A stretch of DNA of 64,000 nucleotides from Zeugodacus cucurbitae (lineage: Eukaryota > Arthropoda > Insecta > Diptera > Tephritidae): contig NC_071671.1 in the NCBI RefSeq assembly GCF_028554725.1, positions 57,182,501 through 57,246,500 of the forward strand, read 5' to 3'. A model generated the notes under the pieces. That model saw nothing but the letters and a program-made list of their open reading frames with translations. It did not search any database and was not told where the DNA came from. The translations under genes and the position numbers were made by a program. Each line of letters opens with the position of its first letter. Position 1 is the stretch's first letter. Below, one piece after another: positions 50,081 to 62,039 of this stretch.

Positions 50081-51699
50081 TTCATATTGAATGGATTTTG
50101 CAATGTGTGTCAATGATTTATTCAAGACTCTTCCATTAAGATACCTAAAAATCTGTGAATCATAATTTGAAGACAAAAATTAAAACTTTTGAGGCAGAAA
50201 AAATCTGTAGAAAATCACATATGAGATATAGTTCATACTTCGGAAAAAAATATGACTAATTATGACAGTTAAGTAAAGCAAATAAAAGGAAGTCGAAACA
50301 GAAAGGTCCATCTCAGACATTCTAACCCATTACCCACTATGCAGATGAAATGAAAGAACTCAGTCGAGATAACAGAATCAATAACAAACATTCAGTTTAT
50401 TAAATAATCTGAGTCTTTAAAGATAACTCCAACCAAATCTAGAATTTTTTTCTAAAAATTTAGGTGACTATACCTAGGATTTCTAGCAGATTCCTCACCT
50501 ATAAACTTTCCTGTCTTTACGATTACTATTGCTTCAATAATGTTTGCCATGAATTTCGTGATAATAGATATTTTGGTAATAATTTGACTGCAGCGCCATC
50601 TATCAGAAGGAAAATGTACTGATTTTCTTTTTATCTTTCAAAACAAATTTGAATATGCGCCACATTTAACTATAAATTAAACAATATTCCTCGAGTTATT
50701 ATAAAGTTTTTCCCAAAATGTCAGCAAAAAATGTAATTTTGATACAAACAGCCATTGGACCCACATCTATTGTTTATAGCTATGAGATCTTTCATTCACA
50801 GTATTCCTGGATCTCGTTAAGAACAAGGTAACATTAAAAAGACTCATGAGCACAAATTATGAGTCCTGATGCTTTTAAGTGGTGAGTCGTAGACCAAACG
50901 AACGCCTCTGGTACCGAAACGAATGATCTTTGGACCAGAGCCAACAATTATCTGATTATCTTTTCATCTAGTGCATTTGTAACAAATATGACCCTTATTA
51001 TGCCACATTTTTGGATTAATTAATGGTCTTTTCGAACAGCTATAGGTCTAAATAACTAGATGGTCGGTATATTTTTATATATAAAATATCAAAGCAAGTA
51101 TAATAGTTTATCTGTATCATCATCGTTTCAAAACAGGTATAATCATTTTGAGTTTTTGACAGAAGAATGCCTGAAGATGTGTTCATAAACGTGAGTCCAT
51201 AAGAATGATCTCTCTACGGCTTAGTGTAGGGATGGTTTCGTCGGTATTTATTCGTATTTAGTTTCATATAGATGATTCTCCGTGGATCATCGTACGGTTG
51301 GCATTCATGACTTACATTTCACAGCTGGTAGATTCGAGATAAGCTTTTGAAAGAGAATGCTAGTCGAACCGAGTTGTCAAATCTGCTGAAATTTTTTTAA
51401 CTTGAAAGTGATTCTTAATAAGCTAAGTATTGGTTTAGAATTTCCTATACATCATTCGTTGGTAATACTTAACACCCTTACCAAAACTGTTGACAAAACT
51501 AGACGAAAACAAATTTTAAATTTTAAAAGTCATATAATTTTCTCCCATCGCTCATACATACACCTCATTGTGCTGTACACTTTAATATAATAAATTTTAA
51601 TTAAAACCTTTCATAGGATCTCGTCTCACAATTCTCACATTCATCTGCCGGAGGATCATAATATGTTCAACCAGGCTCCCTTACAACACGCGTAAATTA
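50081..51699. other. Plain AT-rich block
   Basis: No gene or repeat copy recognised. Confidence 0.4.
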
Positions 51700-53426
51700 A
51701 ATTTTGCTGTATGTATATATGCGTATAAACTCCCATTTGGTGCATAATAAAATAGCGTTTTAATTACTTTACAACGCTGGCAGCGTCGACAACAAATGGA
51801 AATAAATGAGGCACGTCAGGAAGGCATACACCCACCAGCGACTAGAGAATAATAGTGAAAAATATGCTGCTGCTGCTGCTGCAGCGCCTGCTACTGCCAG
51901 CCGCCTTTGCTAAATAATAATATTTAATTTCTGGCATTCTCTTTTAGCGCACGGCGAGAACTATGCACAAATTAATATTCCGCCTTTAAGACTAACAAGC
52001 CGCAGCCGAGTTGGCTGTGCCGCCGCGAGTCCTGCAGCAACAGCAACAATGTGATATGAGTCAGCGCAGGTAAAAGAGTCACAAGAAATATGAAAAAAGT
52101 CGACAATTTCCTGCTCAAAAATTCTTGATTGCTGACTGCCACAGCCAGATCCAGAGCCTCAGACAGAGTTACAGTCAGCCAGAGCTGGAGCAACAACCGC
52201 CACACCAACGCCAACGCCCAGCCTGCAGCCACCGTGCTTACTGTAGTGACTGAGTAGTTCATTTACTGCACCGCCCTGCAGCCCTTTTGTGGTGTTATTG
52301 CACTTGGCGGTCGCCGCTTTTGACAGATTTTTTCATGAAACAAGAATGCGCAGGCGCACAGCACCCACAATCAATTTCAATTTGCAAAGGTTGCAGCCCA
52401 AACGGTGTTGCACGTTTGCGACTTTCATTTTTTATTTCCTTTTTGTTGTTGTTTTTATTAGATTTTTGTTTCACTTTTGTGTCGTTTTGAAAGTCATTTG
52501 TTATGCGCATGCGCCCAGCGGCGATTACTCATCCTTCGCGCAATTCTAAGTCGCATTCCGCGGCGCGGTACACTCCGCGTATTGTGCAGCATAAGGAGGG
52601 AAGACGATAGAGGTATACTAAGGCTGTCTGGAGATCCGCAAAGAGCAGCTGATTTTTGCTCAACTGGAATGCCATGGCTGTCTGTGTACTGTATTCTTCA
52701 TTTTACTTTTAAAGGCGCTTCTGGGCCTGCGCTTCATTCACTTCCTCTTGCACATACTAATAACTACAAAGTTAACTCTCCCAGCCTCATGACTGAGTTC
52801 ACTTAATACCCAACCGAAAGCAGCAACATCAATATATTGAAAAATGAAAATAAAATCTCTTCACAACGTGCTTTGGCAACATGCCTCTAAGCTGCCTCTG
52901 TGCGCGCTCATGTGTTGAACTTAACAACAATTCGTTGCGGTTACGCATTGCCAGGCCAATGCATCGTTGATTTTTGCTATAAATAAAAATTCAGCTACAA
53001 TATTGTCTTACTCGACGGTTGTCATAAACAGATATATCTTGCTATGTTCATACAGATACAACAATAATGGTGTTGTTGTTGTTTATCATTTGTGGTTTTT
53101 TTGGTGAAGCGCACCAGCTCAGATTTCCGTTCTCATAAATATTTATTTAGGCCGCCGGTGTTGCCTTTTACAACTCATCTTCATGCAAAACGGATACATG
53201 CGACACCCACACACACATACATATAATATATATAGACATGTATGTATATATATATGTATATATATATATATATAGAGATATTGATTTTTGTGTTGTATTG
53301 GCTTGGCTATGTGATTGTAATACATCGATATGAATATTAAATAAATATATTCTACAAATATTTATGCGCAGCTCATATTTGCGCCACATACATGCAAGCG
53401 TTGTGATATCTCATACATTATGTGAT
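51700..53426. other. CAA/TTG-type island with TA microsatellite
   Basis: A CTG run near 51867-51882, a glutamine-codon-like CAGCCAGA stretch near 52140-52200 and a TA-rich microsatellite at about 53222-53275. A 96-codon minus frame (51972-52262) is hydrophobic but has no recognised family. Confidence 0.4.
53222..53275. repeat. TA-rich microsatellite
   Basis: Alternating TA with TG interruptions, including ATATATATATATATAGAG at the end. Confidence 0.85.
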
Positions 53427-54690
53427 ACATTAGGGGTGTACTTAATGTAAAATTATTAAAAAAAAAAATTAATAATTTAATTTAATTTTTTTACTTATAT
53501 ACACAGAAAGAATAAAATATTTAATAAGTTTTAAATTTATTTTTAGAATCATTAGGGATGTTCTTAAAAAATTATCATTCGAAAAAAAATATTAAAAAGT
53601 GTCCTAAGCAAATATGAATGTTGAAGGAATATAATATTTAGAGAAATAATTTTGAATAAATTTTTAGGCACATTAGGGATGTACTTAAGGGGTTAGGGGT
53701 GGTCAGAGACACGAAAATATTAGAATTTTCAGTAAGTAAATATTAGAATTTTGCTATTAAATCATGTTATTTTACAAAAGTAATAATATGGTAATAATAT
53801 GGTAATAATAATAATTTCCAAAATTATAGGTGTCTGTGTCTGTGTTGACCCAGTTTCAAAAAAAGGTCCTTGCGGTGACAATCACAAGTCCTTGGAGATT
53901 CATCTAAAATCAATCGGATTAAAAAATTAGTTTTGTAAATAGATAATACTGGGCCTGAACAAAACTTTCTTTTTTTTCAAAAACAAGCAAAATTTTTGAG
54001 AAAAAATCAATCAATCAATCAAATTGGTCTTAAAAATCGAAATTTTTGAAAAAAAAATCTTTGGATCAGGATCAGAGTTTATTATGCATTAAAGAAATGC
54101 TATAGAAATTTCATTAAAATCTACGGAGCGGTTTTCGAGTTACTTGTCACCAGTTCAAAAGACATAGTTTTGAGAAAAAAGCATTTAAAGTTTCACACTA
54201 GCGTGTTGTAGTGCCCGAACGCTCGTTGTTATTTGTCGAATAACTCGAAAAGCAATTATCGGATAAACTTCAAATTTTCTGAGTATATTTTTAAGATATT
54301 ACACTTAACGAAAATACAAAAAAAAAAATTGATTTTTTGAAAATCCTGACTAGCCCTAACCCCTTAAGAAAAAATCCGAAATAATTATTTAAATTTTTCT
54401 TTAGAAAATAATTTTAATTGTTTTTAAATGACTTTTTAGGTACATTAGGGGTTACCTCTTTTTGAAAAACCAAAGGTTATGGCAACAACTCATGCAAGAA
54501 ATTAAAAAAAAATATTTTTGAGACCCAAAAAAAAATTAAGTATTTAAAAAATTTAATATTAAACACGTATAAATTATTTAAACAAATTTTAAACAAAGTT
54601 TTTAAATAAAAAAAAAATAAATTTTTCAAAAATTTAAGAAAAAATTATGAATAAAAAATTTATTCGATGATCCCCCTAATGTACCAAAAT
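53427..54690. repeat. ~120-bp tandem repeat carrying the ATTAGGGRTGTACTTAA motif, split by TTAA-2
   Basis: The motif ACATTAGGGGTGTACTTAA is at 53427, ATCATTAGGGATGTTCTTAA at 53548 and ACATTAGGGATGTACTTAA at 53670, so the spacing is ~121 bp. A fourth, partial motif (TACATTAGGGGTTA) is at 54441 beyond the inserted element, and an inverted partial copy (CCCCTAATGTACC) at 54673. Between motifs the units are A/T-only and poorly conserved. No coding potential. Confidence 0.65.
53685..54367 (-). mobile_element. TTAA-2 inverted-repeat element, complete copy
   Basis: The body (53689-54363, 675 bp) is flanked by TTAA on both sides. Ends: GGGGTTAGGGGTGGTCAG at the left and the reverse complement of GGGGTTAGGGCTAGTCAG at the right. 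The reverse complement is collinear with the copy at 59570-61260 ('ttcgacaaataacaa', 'ctcaaaactatgt', 'ttagatgaatct'). It interrupts a tandem repeat exactly at the TTAA of its motif. No coding capacity, hence non-autonomous. Confidence 0.88.
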
Positions 54691-54699
54691 TTTTTACCC

Positions 54700-56021
54700 A
54701 CGCTTGTGTCAGCGATTTGTTTTGCTGCCTTTAAAATTTCACCGTATTTTATTTGCTTAGCTTTTTGAAACGTGAGAAAGGATCGTCCTCAAATCGAATG
54801 CGCTCATTCATACCGACAACAATATATAGAGACTCATATAGCAAAATCATAAATTTCTTTTTATTTGCATTTTAATATTGTTTGCTTCAGTAAACGTTCG
54901 GAGCGTGAGACTTCACATACAACGGATTTGTTCGGAATATCAAATTTGTGTTGATATTGCATGTGACATTAAAATTAAGTTGTGAGTAAATAGAACGGAC
55001 AGTTTTATAGCATAATGACAGTTAGAATATGTATACAAATATTTTCAGTCAAGTGATTTCAGAATAATCAAATTGCGATTTTGTTATTCCCAGCATATAT
55101 TATATTTATTTATATTTATATATATATTTTTTTAAATATTTTTTTGAAAAGTTGATGGCTAGGCACTTCACTTGCACTTTTCCAGCGATTTCTTTCTTTC
55201 ATTGCTTTGCAATTAGTAATCATTGCAATAAAATCAACAAACCTCAACAGCAATAGCTTTGAAATTTCACTCGCTCACTTCCTAGCTGCGTGTGCCTGAG
55301 CGTGTGCGCAATCGCAAACGGCTGATAAGAGCACAAGAAAGTAAACGCCACAAGCTGTGACGCTTTTACTTTCAAAATACAAAAATTACAAAATTACAAG
55401 AAACTCAATGAATTGGGTGCCTGCTAGATGCCACCATGCAATGCCTACTCCGTTTACATCAATTGCCAATTTGCCATTTAGTATTAAACTATGGAGGAGT
55501 TTGCTTGCGTGCAACAAACACGAATTCGAATGCCACAACACCGCCACAGTTTCCTCAATACATTTAATTTTTATTTTTATCGATTGTTTAATTTCTTTCC
55601 TTAATATGCGCCGCAGTAATGCTCGATTTTCGATATGTTTTTCAACAAAAATTTTTTTTTTTGGTTATGCTCATTTTCCTTTGCTGCCGCGGCGGCGTCA
55701 TATGGCGCGCGGCATAAAATTTCGCCTGCATAACAATTTGTAGATAAACACAAATAAAATTGTATCACACGCTGACGATCAACAGCGAGAAGTCACGCTA
55801 TTTTGCACGATTTTTGTTTTCGTTTCTTTTGTGGTTAAAAATTAAGTTGTAAGCAAATTGGTGAAAATTGAGCGCGAAATGTGCAAGCAAAATTTGTGAC
55901 CATTTAAAGCATAAATTTCGGAAGAAAAAACTCTAAAGTGACGCTTAGAAAGATAAGCTCAGGGGTGAAATGCTGTTTGGCGGTTTGACCACTGCGACTT
56001 TGGCGGTGAATGGCGATAAGC
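54700..56021. other. CAA/TTG-type island (weaker)
   Basis: Mixed AT-rich and GCAAAT/CGCC words; a T run near 55645-55663. A 128-codon + frame (55357-55743) has no domain. Confidence 0.35.
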
Positions 56022-57480
56022 GAAAATATTTGAGAAAAAAATATCGGACATAAAAAAATTAAAAAAATAATTTTAAAATACCGCAAATAAAAAATATTGT
56101 AAAATTAAAAAGAAATATCGAAAAAATATTGAAAAATTTGAAAATAATAAAATATCGAAAAATCTACAAAAAATTATCAAAAAATAAAAGTAGATCGAAA
56201 ATATAAAATGAAAAAATAAAAACATAAAACGAAATAAAAAATCGAAACTAATAAATTTATATCGAAAATAAGAAAAAAAAATCGGGAAATGAAAAATATC
56301 GAAAAATAAAAAAAAATATCGGAATTTAAATAAAAATATCGTAAAGTAAAAAAGTATCAGAAAATTAAAAAAAAATTATCGAAACAAAAACTTATATAAA
56401 AATAAGAAATTAAAAAACTATTGAAAAATCGACAAAAAAATTATCGAAAAATAGATGATCCAAAATTAACAAATCTTTATCAAAAATCAAAAAAAAATTC
56501 GTAAGATAAAAAATATCGAAAAATTTATCGAAATTTAAAATATATATTCGACAAAAAAATATCGGAAAATAAAAAAAAAAATTGGAAATATAAAACAATT
56601 TTCGGAATTTAAAGAAATATCAAGAAATAAAAAATAAGAGTACATATATCGAAAATTGAAAAATACAAATCGAAAAATTAAAAAAAAAAAAATATCGTAA
56701 AATAGAAAAATCAGAACACAAAAAATGCATCGAAAACTTTTTAAAAATGAAAGCAAAAACAAAACCTTGAAAAAAAAATCATATCGAAAAATATAAAAAA
56801 TTATTGAAAAATATGAAAATAAAAAATATCGAAAAATATAAGATATTAAAAAATATCGAAAAATATAAGATATTAAAAAATATCGAAAAATCAAAAAAAA
56901 CTAAAATATAAAAATATCGCAAAACTAAACAAAGATATCAGATAATTAAAAAAATATCGAAAATAAAAAATTATCGACAAAAAAGTATCAAAAATTAGAA
57001 AAATCGGGAAAACAAAAATACTATCGAAAATTTACAACTCTATACCAAAAATCTAAAAAATTCGGAAAATAAAAAATATCGAAAGATTTATCGAAATTTA
57101 AAAAATATTTTCGACAAAAAAAAATTTGGAAAAATAAAACATTTTCGGAAATTTAAAGTATTATCAAAAAAATAAAAAAAATATCGGAAAATTTTAAAAA
57201 ATAATTATCGAAAAACAAAAGGTCGAGAATTAATAAATCTATATAAAAAAAAACGGAAAATAAAAAATATCGAAATTTAAAAAATATATTCGACAAAAAA
57301 TATCGAAAAATAAAACAATTTTCGGAAATTTAAAGAAATATCAAAACATAAAAAAACCTATATCGAAAATTGAAAAATACAAATCGAAAAATTAAAAAAA
57401 AATATCGTTAAATAGAAAAATCGGAAAAAAATTTATCGAAAACTTTTTAAAAATGAGAGCAAAAATTGAGAAAATATTTC
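56022..57480. repeat. A-rich ATATCG satellite with higher-order repeat
   Basis: About 1.46 kb in which the + strand is almost entirely A and T with very few C. Variants of AAAAATATCGAAAAATAAAA recur dozens of times with indels. On top of this, a longer unit recurs. A stretch beginning with 'attaacaaatctttatc' and passing through CGAAATTTAAAATATATATT (56529) is repeated with CGAAATTTAAAAAATATTTT (57092) and CGAAATTTAAAAAATATATT (57271). The 56529 and 57271 copies stay collinear for ~210 bp ('tatcgaaaattgaaaaatac', 'gaaaactttttaaaaatga'). The minus frames of 60-119 codons are F/I/Y-rich artefacts. Confidence 0.85.
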
Positions 57481-57489
57481 AAATTTTAT

Positions 57490-58640
57490 ATAGGTTGCCG
57501 CTAGCAACTTTCGTCGTAATTGAAGCAATAATCATTAACTACATCTCAGCTTGCCGCGAGGGATACGCTATGCTTCACTGCGTATATTTAAGCAAAAAAC
57601 AGCTAAAGAAAGAAGATTTTTATTGAAAGGAAAGCAAAAATCATATTAAAATATATGAAACTTAATAACTTAGTATCGAGCAACAAGTGCAATCCAACTT
57701 GCCATAAACAACTAAAAATAGACATTATTTTGAAAGACAAACACAAAACTAAAAAAAAAACCAAAAGAGCAATAATAACAATAATCCTAAAATTAAAACA
57801 ATTACAACGCATAAAATTAATTGCTGATAAAATGCAATTAAGCGCAAATGCACGCCGGTTGCTGCGCATGCGCACAAGCCTTGCCACTGCGGCCGTTCGC
57901 CGGGCGCCGCCAACGCACTTAGACGCAAATAACTGTCTATACGCTCACTTTCGATTTCATTTTATGATTTCCTCATGTTTTTTTTTTTTATTTTTCACCC
58001 CAACTTTAATTTCAATTGATATGCTACGTTGCCATATTTGGGGCAATTGCACGCTATTACTTGCTTGCTTGCCACAACTGCCCACCAGCACATTCGTGAA
58101 AATGTATACGCATTTCACGAAATTTTACAATCGTCGCTTTTTTATGCGGATTGCCGCAATGCAGACAGCAATTAAATTAATTTTGTTGCTGTCACCGCAC
58201 GCTGACTACTGTTACATGCCACATGTCGCACATGCCGTTACGCGATGCACAAACACTTTTCTTTTATTAATGCATGTCGTCAGGTTGTTGCATTCAGCTT
58301 CCACGAAGCAAGTCGATAATTAAAACTCAATGGCTTTTATCTACCATAAGCTTATTTATGAAAATTGCCTATGATCGGCTGGGGATAATAATAAAAATCA
58401 TTCCAAAGAGCTCTTTATTGTTGCTACAATTACACAAATAGTTTGTGATGCCTGTTTGTTTGTGGCATCGTAAAATTATTGATATTTTAATTTTAAGCCA
58501 AACAACAAGGCATGTTGTCGGAGAGAGTAAGTGGAAAAGTTAACTGTTTTGATGTTGTTTGGTTTTTGGCTTTAAAAGTTTGAGTTTGCGCAATAAAATG
58601 TTTATTCAAAAATGCTGTCAATAAAAATGTTGACTGATAA
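57490..58640. other. CAA/TTG-type island containing a 222-codon orphan frame
   Basis: The longest + strand open frame of the window (57655-58323) lies here. It is lysine-rich first, then has a hydrophobic stretch (about residues 104-122), and resembles no family I know. Its composition follows the surrounding island, so I treat it as chance. Confidence 0.35.
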
Positions 58641-59569
58641 GATAAGGAGATTATTTTGGTATACTATTACTTATTAAGTATTGACTTTCCAGTAGATGAA
58701 CCCAACATATTATGACTGCTGAACGGAGTTGCCATCGTTATCACTAATTCACTCTTAACAGTATAGTAGAAATGATATGTGCTGCTTGAAAATCCAACCC
58801 CTCCTTCGTAAATATCTCATATGCCACCATTACGCCTTGACTAATCGTACTAACTGTAAATTTTCAATCCTTTCAAGTTTTTGTTCACATCCTAGAGTCT
58901 ATCCTTATCATAATACTATTATCCACCAAGCTATCCTGAATTTGTACAACTCAGAATATAAAGTAGTAGCTTGCCACATATATGATTTTTCAAAGCCCTA
59001 GTATTGTGTTTCTTGCTGACTATTATGGACTTAATATCAGTATCGAAGTCAAAATTTCAGCTTTGAATGCTGGCTCGAAAATCTCCTGGTTGACATTTCA
59101 CGGACCCTTCAAAAGGATAACTGTTGTATACGACTCAATTGTCAATATATGCAGAAACCGTAGAGAAAAGGGTACCTAGATATGGTTAATATGTCATTTC
59201 AGACATGCTAACGTGCCTTTATACAATTTGCCACCATTCAGTATAATTTTAATTGGAGACATTTTATCCAATGATGACTGCAATATGTCATTAGTCAGAG
59301 TAGACTTTGCAATTTATTATAGAAATATTTTCGTAGTGTGACCTGTGACCTGAGCTCCAGGCTTGTGCGAAAAATTTAGTAATCATTGGGGACAATATTT
59401 TTATTTAGTGATAATAAATACCTTTTTGAGTACAAATAACATCAGCTATTCCCTAATTAATCAGTCAAAACTTTATGAAGGAATACGTACCTGTAAATAG
59501 AAAAGGATACAAATATTTAATTAATTTTTTATAAAAATTAGTTTATTAAAAAAAATTATATAGGTTTTC
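58641..59569. other. Plain AT-rich block
   Basis: No gene or repeat copy recognised before the TTAA-2 element. Confidence 0.4.
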
Positions 59570-61260
59570 TTAAGGGGTTATGGGTAGTCAGTATTTTATT
59601 TTTTTTTTTGTTTTTTGCATTTTCATTATGTCTAATATCTTAAAAATATTATCTGAAACTTTGAAGTTGATCCGATAATTACTTTTCGGGTTATTCGACA
59701 AATAACAAAGAGCGCTCGGGCACTTCAATACGATGTGAAATGGGTTTCTCTCAAAACTATGTTTTTTGAACCAATGACAACTGTAATTCTGAGTAGTTTT
59801 TAATGTATTTTCTACAGCTTTCAGAAAACATAATTATCCTGGGCCGGATCGAAGCTTTTTTGTTTTTAAAAAATTTAGATTTTTTAAGACCAAATAACTA
59901 AAATCTAGAAAAAAAATTCTTGAGACCGCAATTTTGTTAATTTTAGAAAAAAAGGAAAAAGTTTCAATCCGGGCCAGGATCATCTAATTATAAAACTAAT
60001 TTTTCTTATCCGACTGATTTTAGATGAATCTACAAAGCTATAACTTTGGAAACTACTTTTTTATACTTCCGCAACAAAGTTGTTAAGAGAGTATTATAGT
60101 TTGTTCACATAACGGTTGTTTGTAACACCCAAAACTAAACGAGTTAGATATAGGGTTATATATACCAAAGTGATCAGGATGAAGAGTGGAGTTCAAATCC
60201 CAATGTCTGTCTGTCCGTCCGTCTGTGCAAGCTGCAACTTGAGTAAAAATTAAGATATCTTGATGAAACTTGGCGCACTTATTTCTTGGCACTATAGGAA
60301 GGTTGCTTTCGAAAATCAAAAAGCAAAATCGGACCACTGCCACGCCCACAAAATGGCGAAAACGGAAAACACATAAAGTGCCATCACTAAGCCATAAATA
60401 AAGCTATGGAAATAAAATTTGGTATGAAGGATCGCACTATGAGGGGGATTATTTGGATGTAATTTTTTTGGGGAAGTGGGCGTGGCCCGCCCCCTACTAA
60501 GTTTTTTGTACATATCTCGCAAACCAATAGAGCTATATAAACCAAACTTTCTGCAGTCGTTTTTTTACCCACTTCTAAATACAGTCTAAAAATCAAAGAA
60601 ATCGGATGATAACCACGCTCCCCTCCCATACAAAGGTTAGGTTGAAAATTACTAAAATGGGTTAACTCTCTAAAGAAAAACGTCAGAAACACTAAATTTC
60701 ACATAAGAAATGGCAGATGGAAGTTGCACTCAGATTTTTTTACAAAATGGAAAATGGGCGTAGCGTCGCCAACTTATGGGTCAAAAACCATATCTCAGGA
60801 ACTACTCGACTGATTTCAATGAAACTTGGTTTGTAATAGTTTCTTTACATCCCAATGATATGTTGTGAAAATAGGCCAAATCGCTTCACAACCACCTATT
60901 CCTATATATCAGAACTTTGAAGACGATCTAAATCGTTTACTTTACAATATATAAAGTAAGCACTAGTGAAGATATCGGTGCAAAACTTTGCACAAATACT
61001 ATGTTTATAGTGTGGTAGCCCCATTCTAAAAGTCGCCGAAATCGGACCATAAATAATTAAATTGCGAGAGTATAAAATGTTCGGCTACACCCGAACTTAG
61101 CACTTCCTTACTTGTTTTTTTTTTAATTTTTTTTTTCAAATTTTCGTGACTTCAAGTCAAATTATTGTTTAATAATTCCATATTATTACTTTAAGAAAAT
61201 TACCCACATTTTTAATTTTTTTGTGTCTCTGAATCCCTCTAACCTCTTAATAATAACGAC
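59570..61260 (+). mobile_element. TTAA-2 inverted-repeat element, copy interrupted by HR
   Basis: Left TTAA (59570-59573) then GGGGTTATGGGTAGTCAG; right end 'gtgtctctgaatccctctaacctc' running into TTAA (61257-61260). Left part 59574 to about 60061 and right part about 61116-61256 align with the complete copy at 53685-54367 in the opposite orientation. The difference is the ~1.05-kb HR repeat inserted between 'ataactttggaaact' and the right-hand segment. The right end is more diverged than in the complete copy. Confidence 0.85.
60062..61115 (-). repeat. HR interspersed repeat, copy 3 (longest copy)
   Basis: On the minus strand it starts ACAAGTAAGGAAGTGCTAAG with 'ttcgggtgtagccgaacatt' and TTTATACTCTCGCAATTT. 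It ends with a hairpin formed by ATACTCTCTTAACAACTTTG and TTGCGGAAGTATA, so the TATACTCTC word occurs at both ends in opposite orientation. It contains three to four 'gggcgtggc / cgcccac' blocks separated by 'atatctc(a/g)caaac' and 'gaaatcgg'-type words. There is no conserved reading frame. This is the only near full-length copy here and serves as reference for copies 1 and 2. Confidence 0.88.
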
Positions 61261-62039
61261 ATCTAAAAAAAGGTATTTGAAACCAATAGCTTCTATCGAG
61301 TTTAATGGCAAACGGTTTAGGCGGCCAGTAAGGTATCCGAACTAAAATCTTTCCGATTAAGGCTAGAAACTTTATAATCACAATGGAGATAACTGTTGAA
61401 CGCATGATATCCAGATTGGAACTCTAATATCTAATACCACATCTAACTCAAGCCAATAATGGCGTACAATTATACAATTACTTTGTGATAGAGAAATATT
61501 ATTCCAAATATGAATATTAAGATGTCTACAGCCCTATATATGATTTAGCATTTTTGAGATGCAAAAGAAATATTTGGAGATTTCTGCAACAAATTATATT
61601 TGTGGTAGGTCTTTTAACTGTGGTAAATATTTCAGACTTAGGCGAGACTGGAAACTAACTTACTGAATATTTTCAAACTAGACTTCAATTATAAGGACAA
61701 AAGTCCCAGAATTCACCACTTGGAGCTAATCGTATACTACGAATACGACAGTTATAATAATAATAACAATATAAGGTTTTCAAGTTCTCTCCTCCATACA
61801 GCATTTTAAAGCTTAATACTGTTTCAGAAAATCTTAGCGACAATATTTCAATACAAAATAGTCCAGCTGTAGTCTAACATACCTAAGTTCCTTTGTAAGA
61901 AAGGATGATTTCCAGCATGTTGCGCAACACTTGACAATGAGTGTGATACAAGCGCAAATTAATGATTCTAAAGAGTGTAGAAGAAGGATGAAAATGTATA
62001 TGCTAACTGATATTGAATATTTAAACACAATATCCCCGA
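61261..62039. other. Plain AT-rich block
   Basis: Nothing recognised. Confidence 0.4.

Noticed and set aside
53427..53690. TTAGGG words that could suggest a telomeric repeat
   Set aside because: Single TTAGGG hexamers ~120 bp apart in A/T-rich units are not a telomere array, and higher flies do not use TTAGGG telomeres.
53427..54690. CRISPR-like regular repeat spacing
   Set aside because: Only four to five diverged motifs with A/T-only linkers, in a eukaryotic window with no associated proteins; the spacing is that of an ordinary tandem repeat.
56535..56894. 119-codon minus frame rich in F, I and Y
   Set aside because: A translation of the A-rich satellite, where TATCGAAAAAT units give repeated FRYFLI-like words.
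57655..58323. 222-codon + strand open frame
   Set aside because: Longest non-transposon + frame, but no recognisable domain and no consistent codon signal; low-complexity lysine-rich start and a composition following the CAA/TTG island. I treat it as chance.
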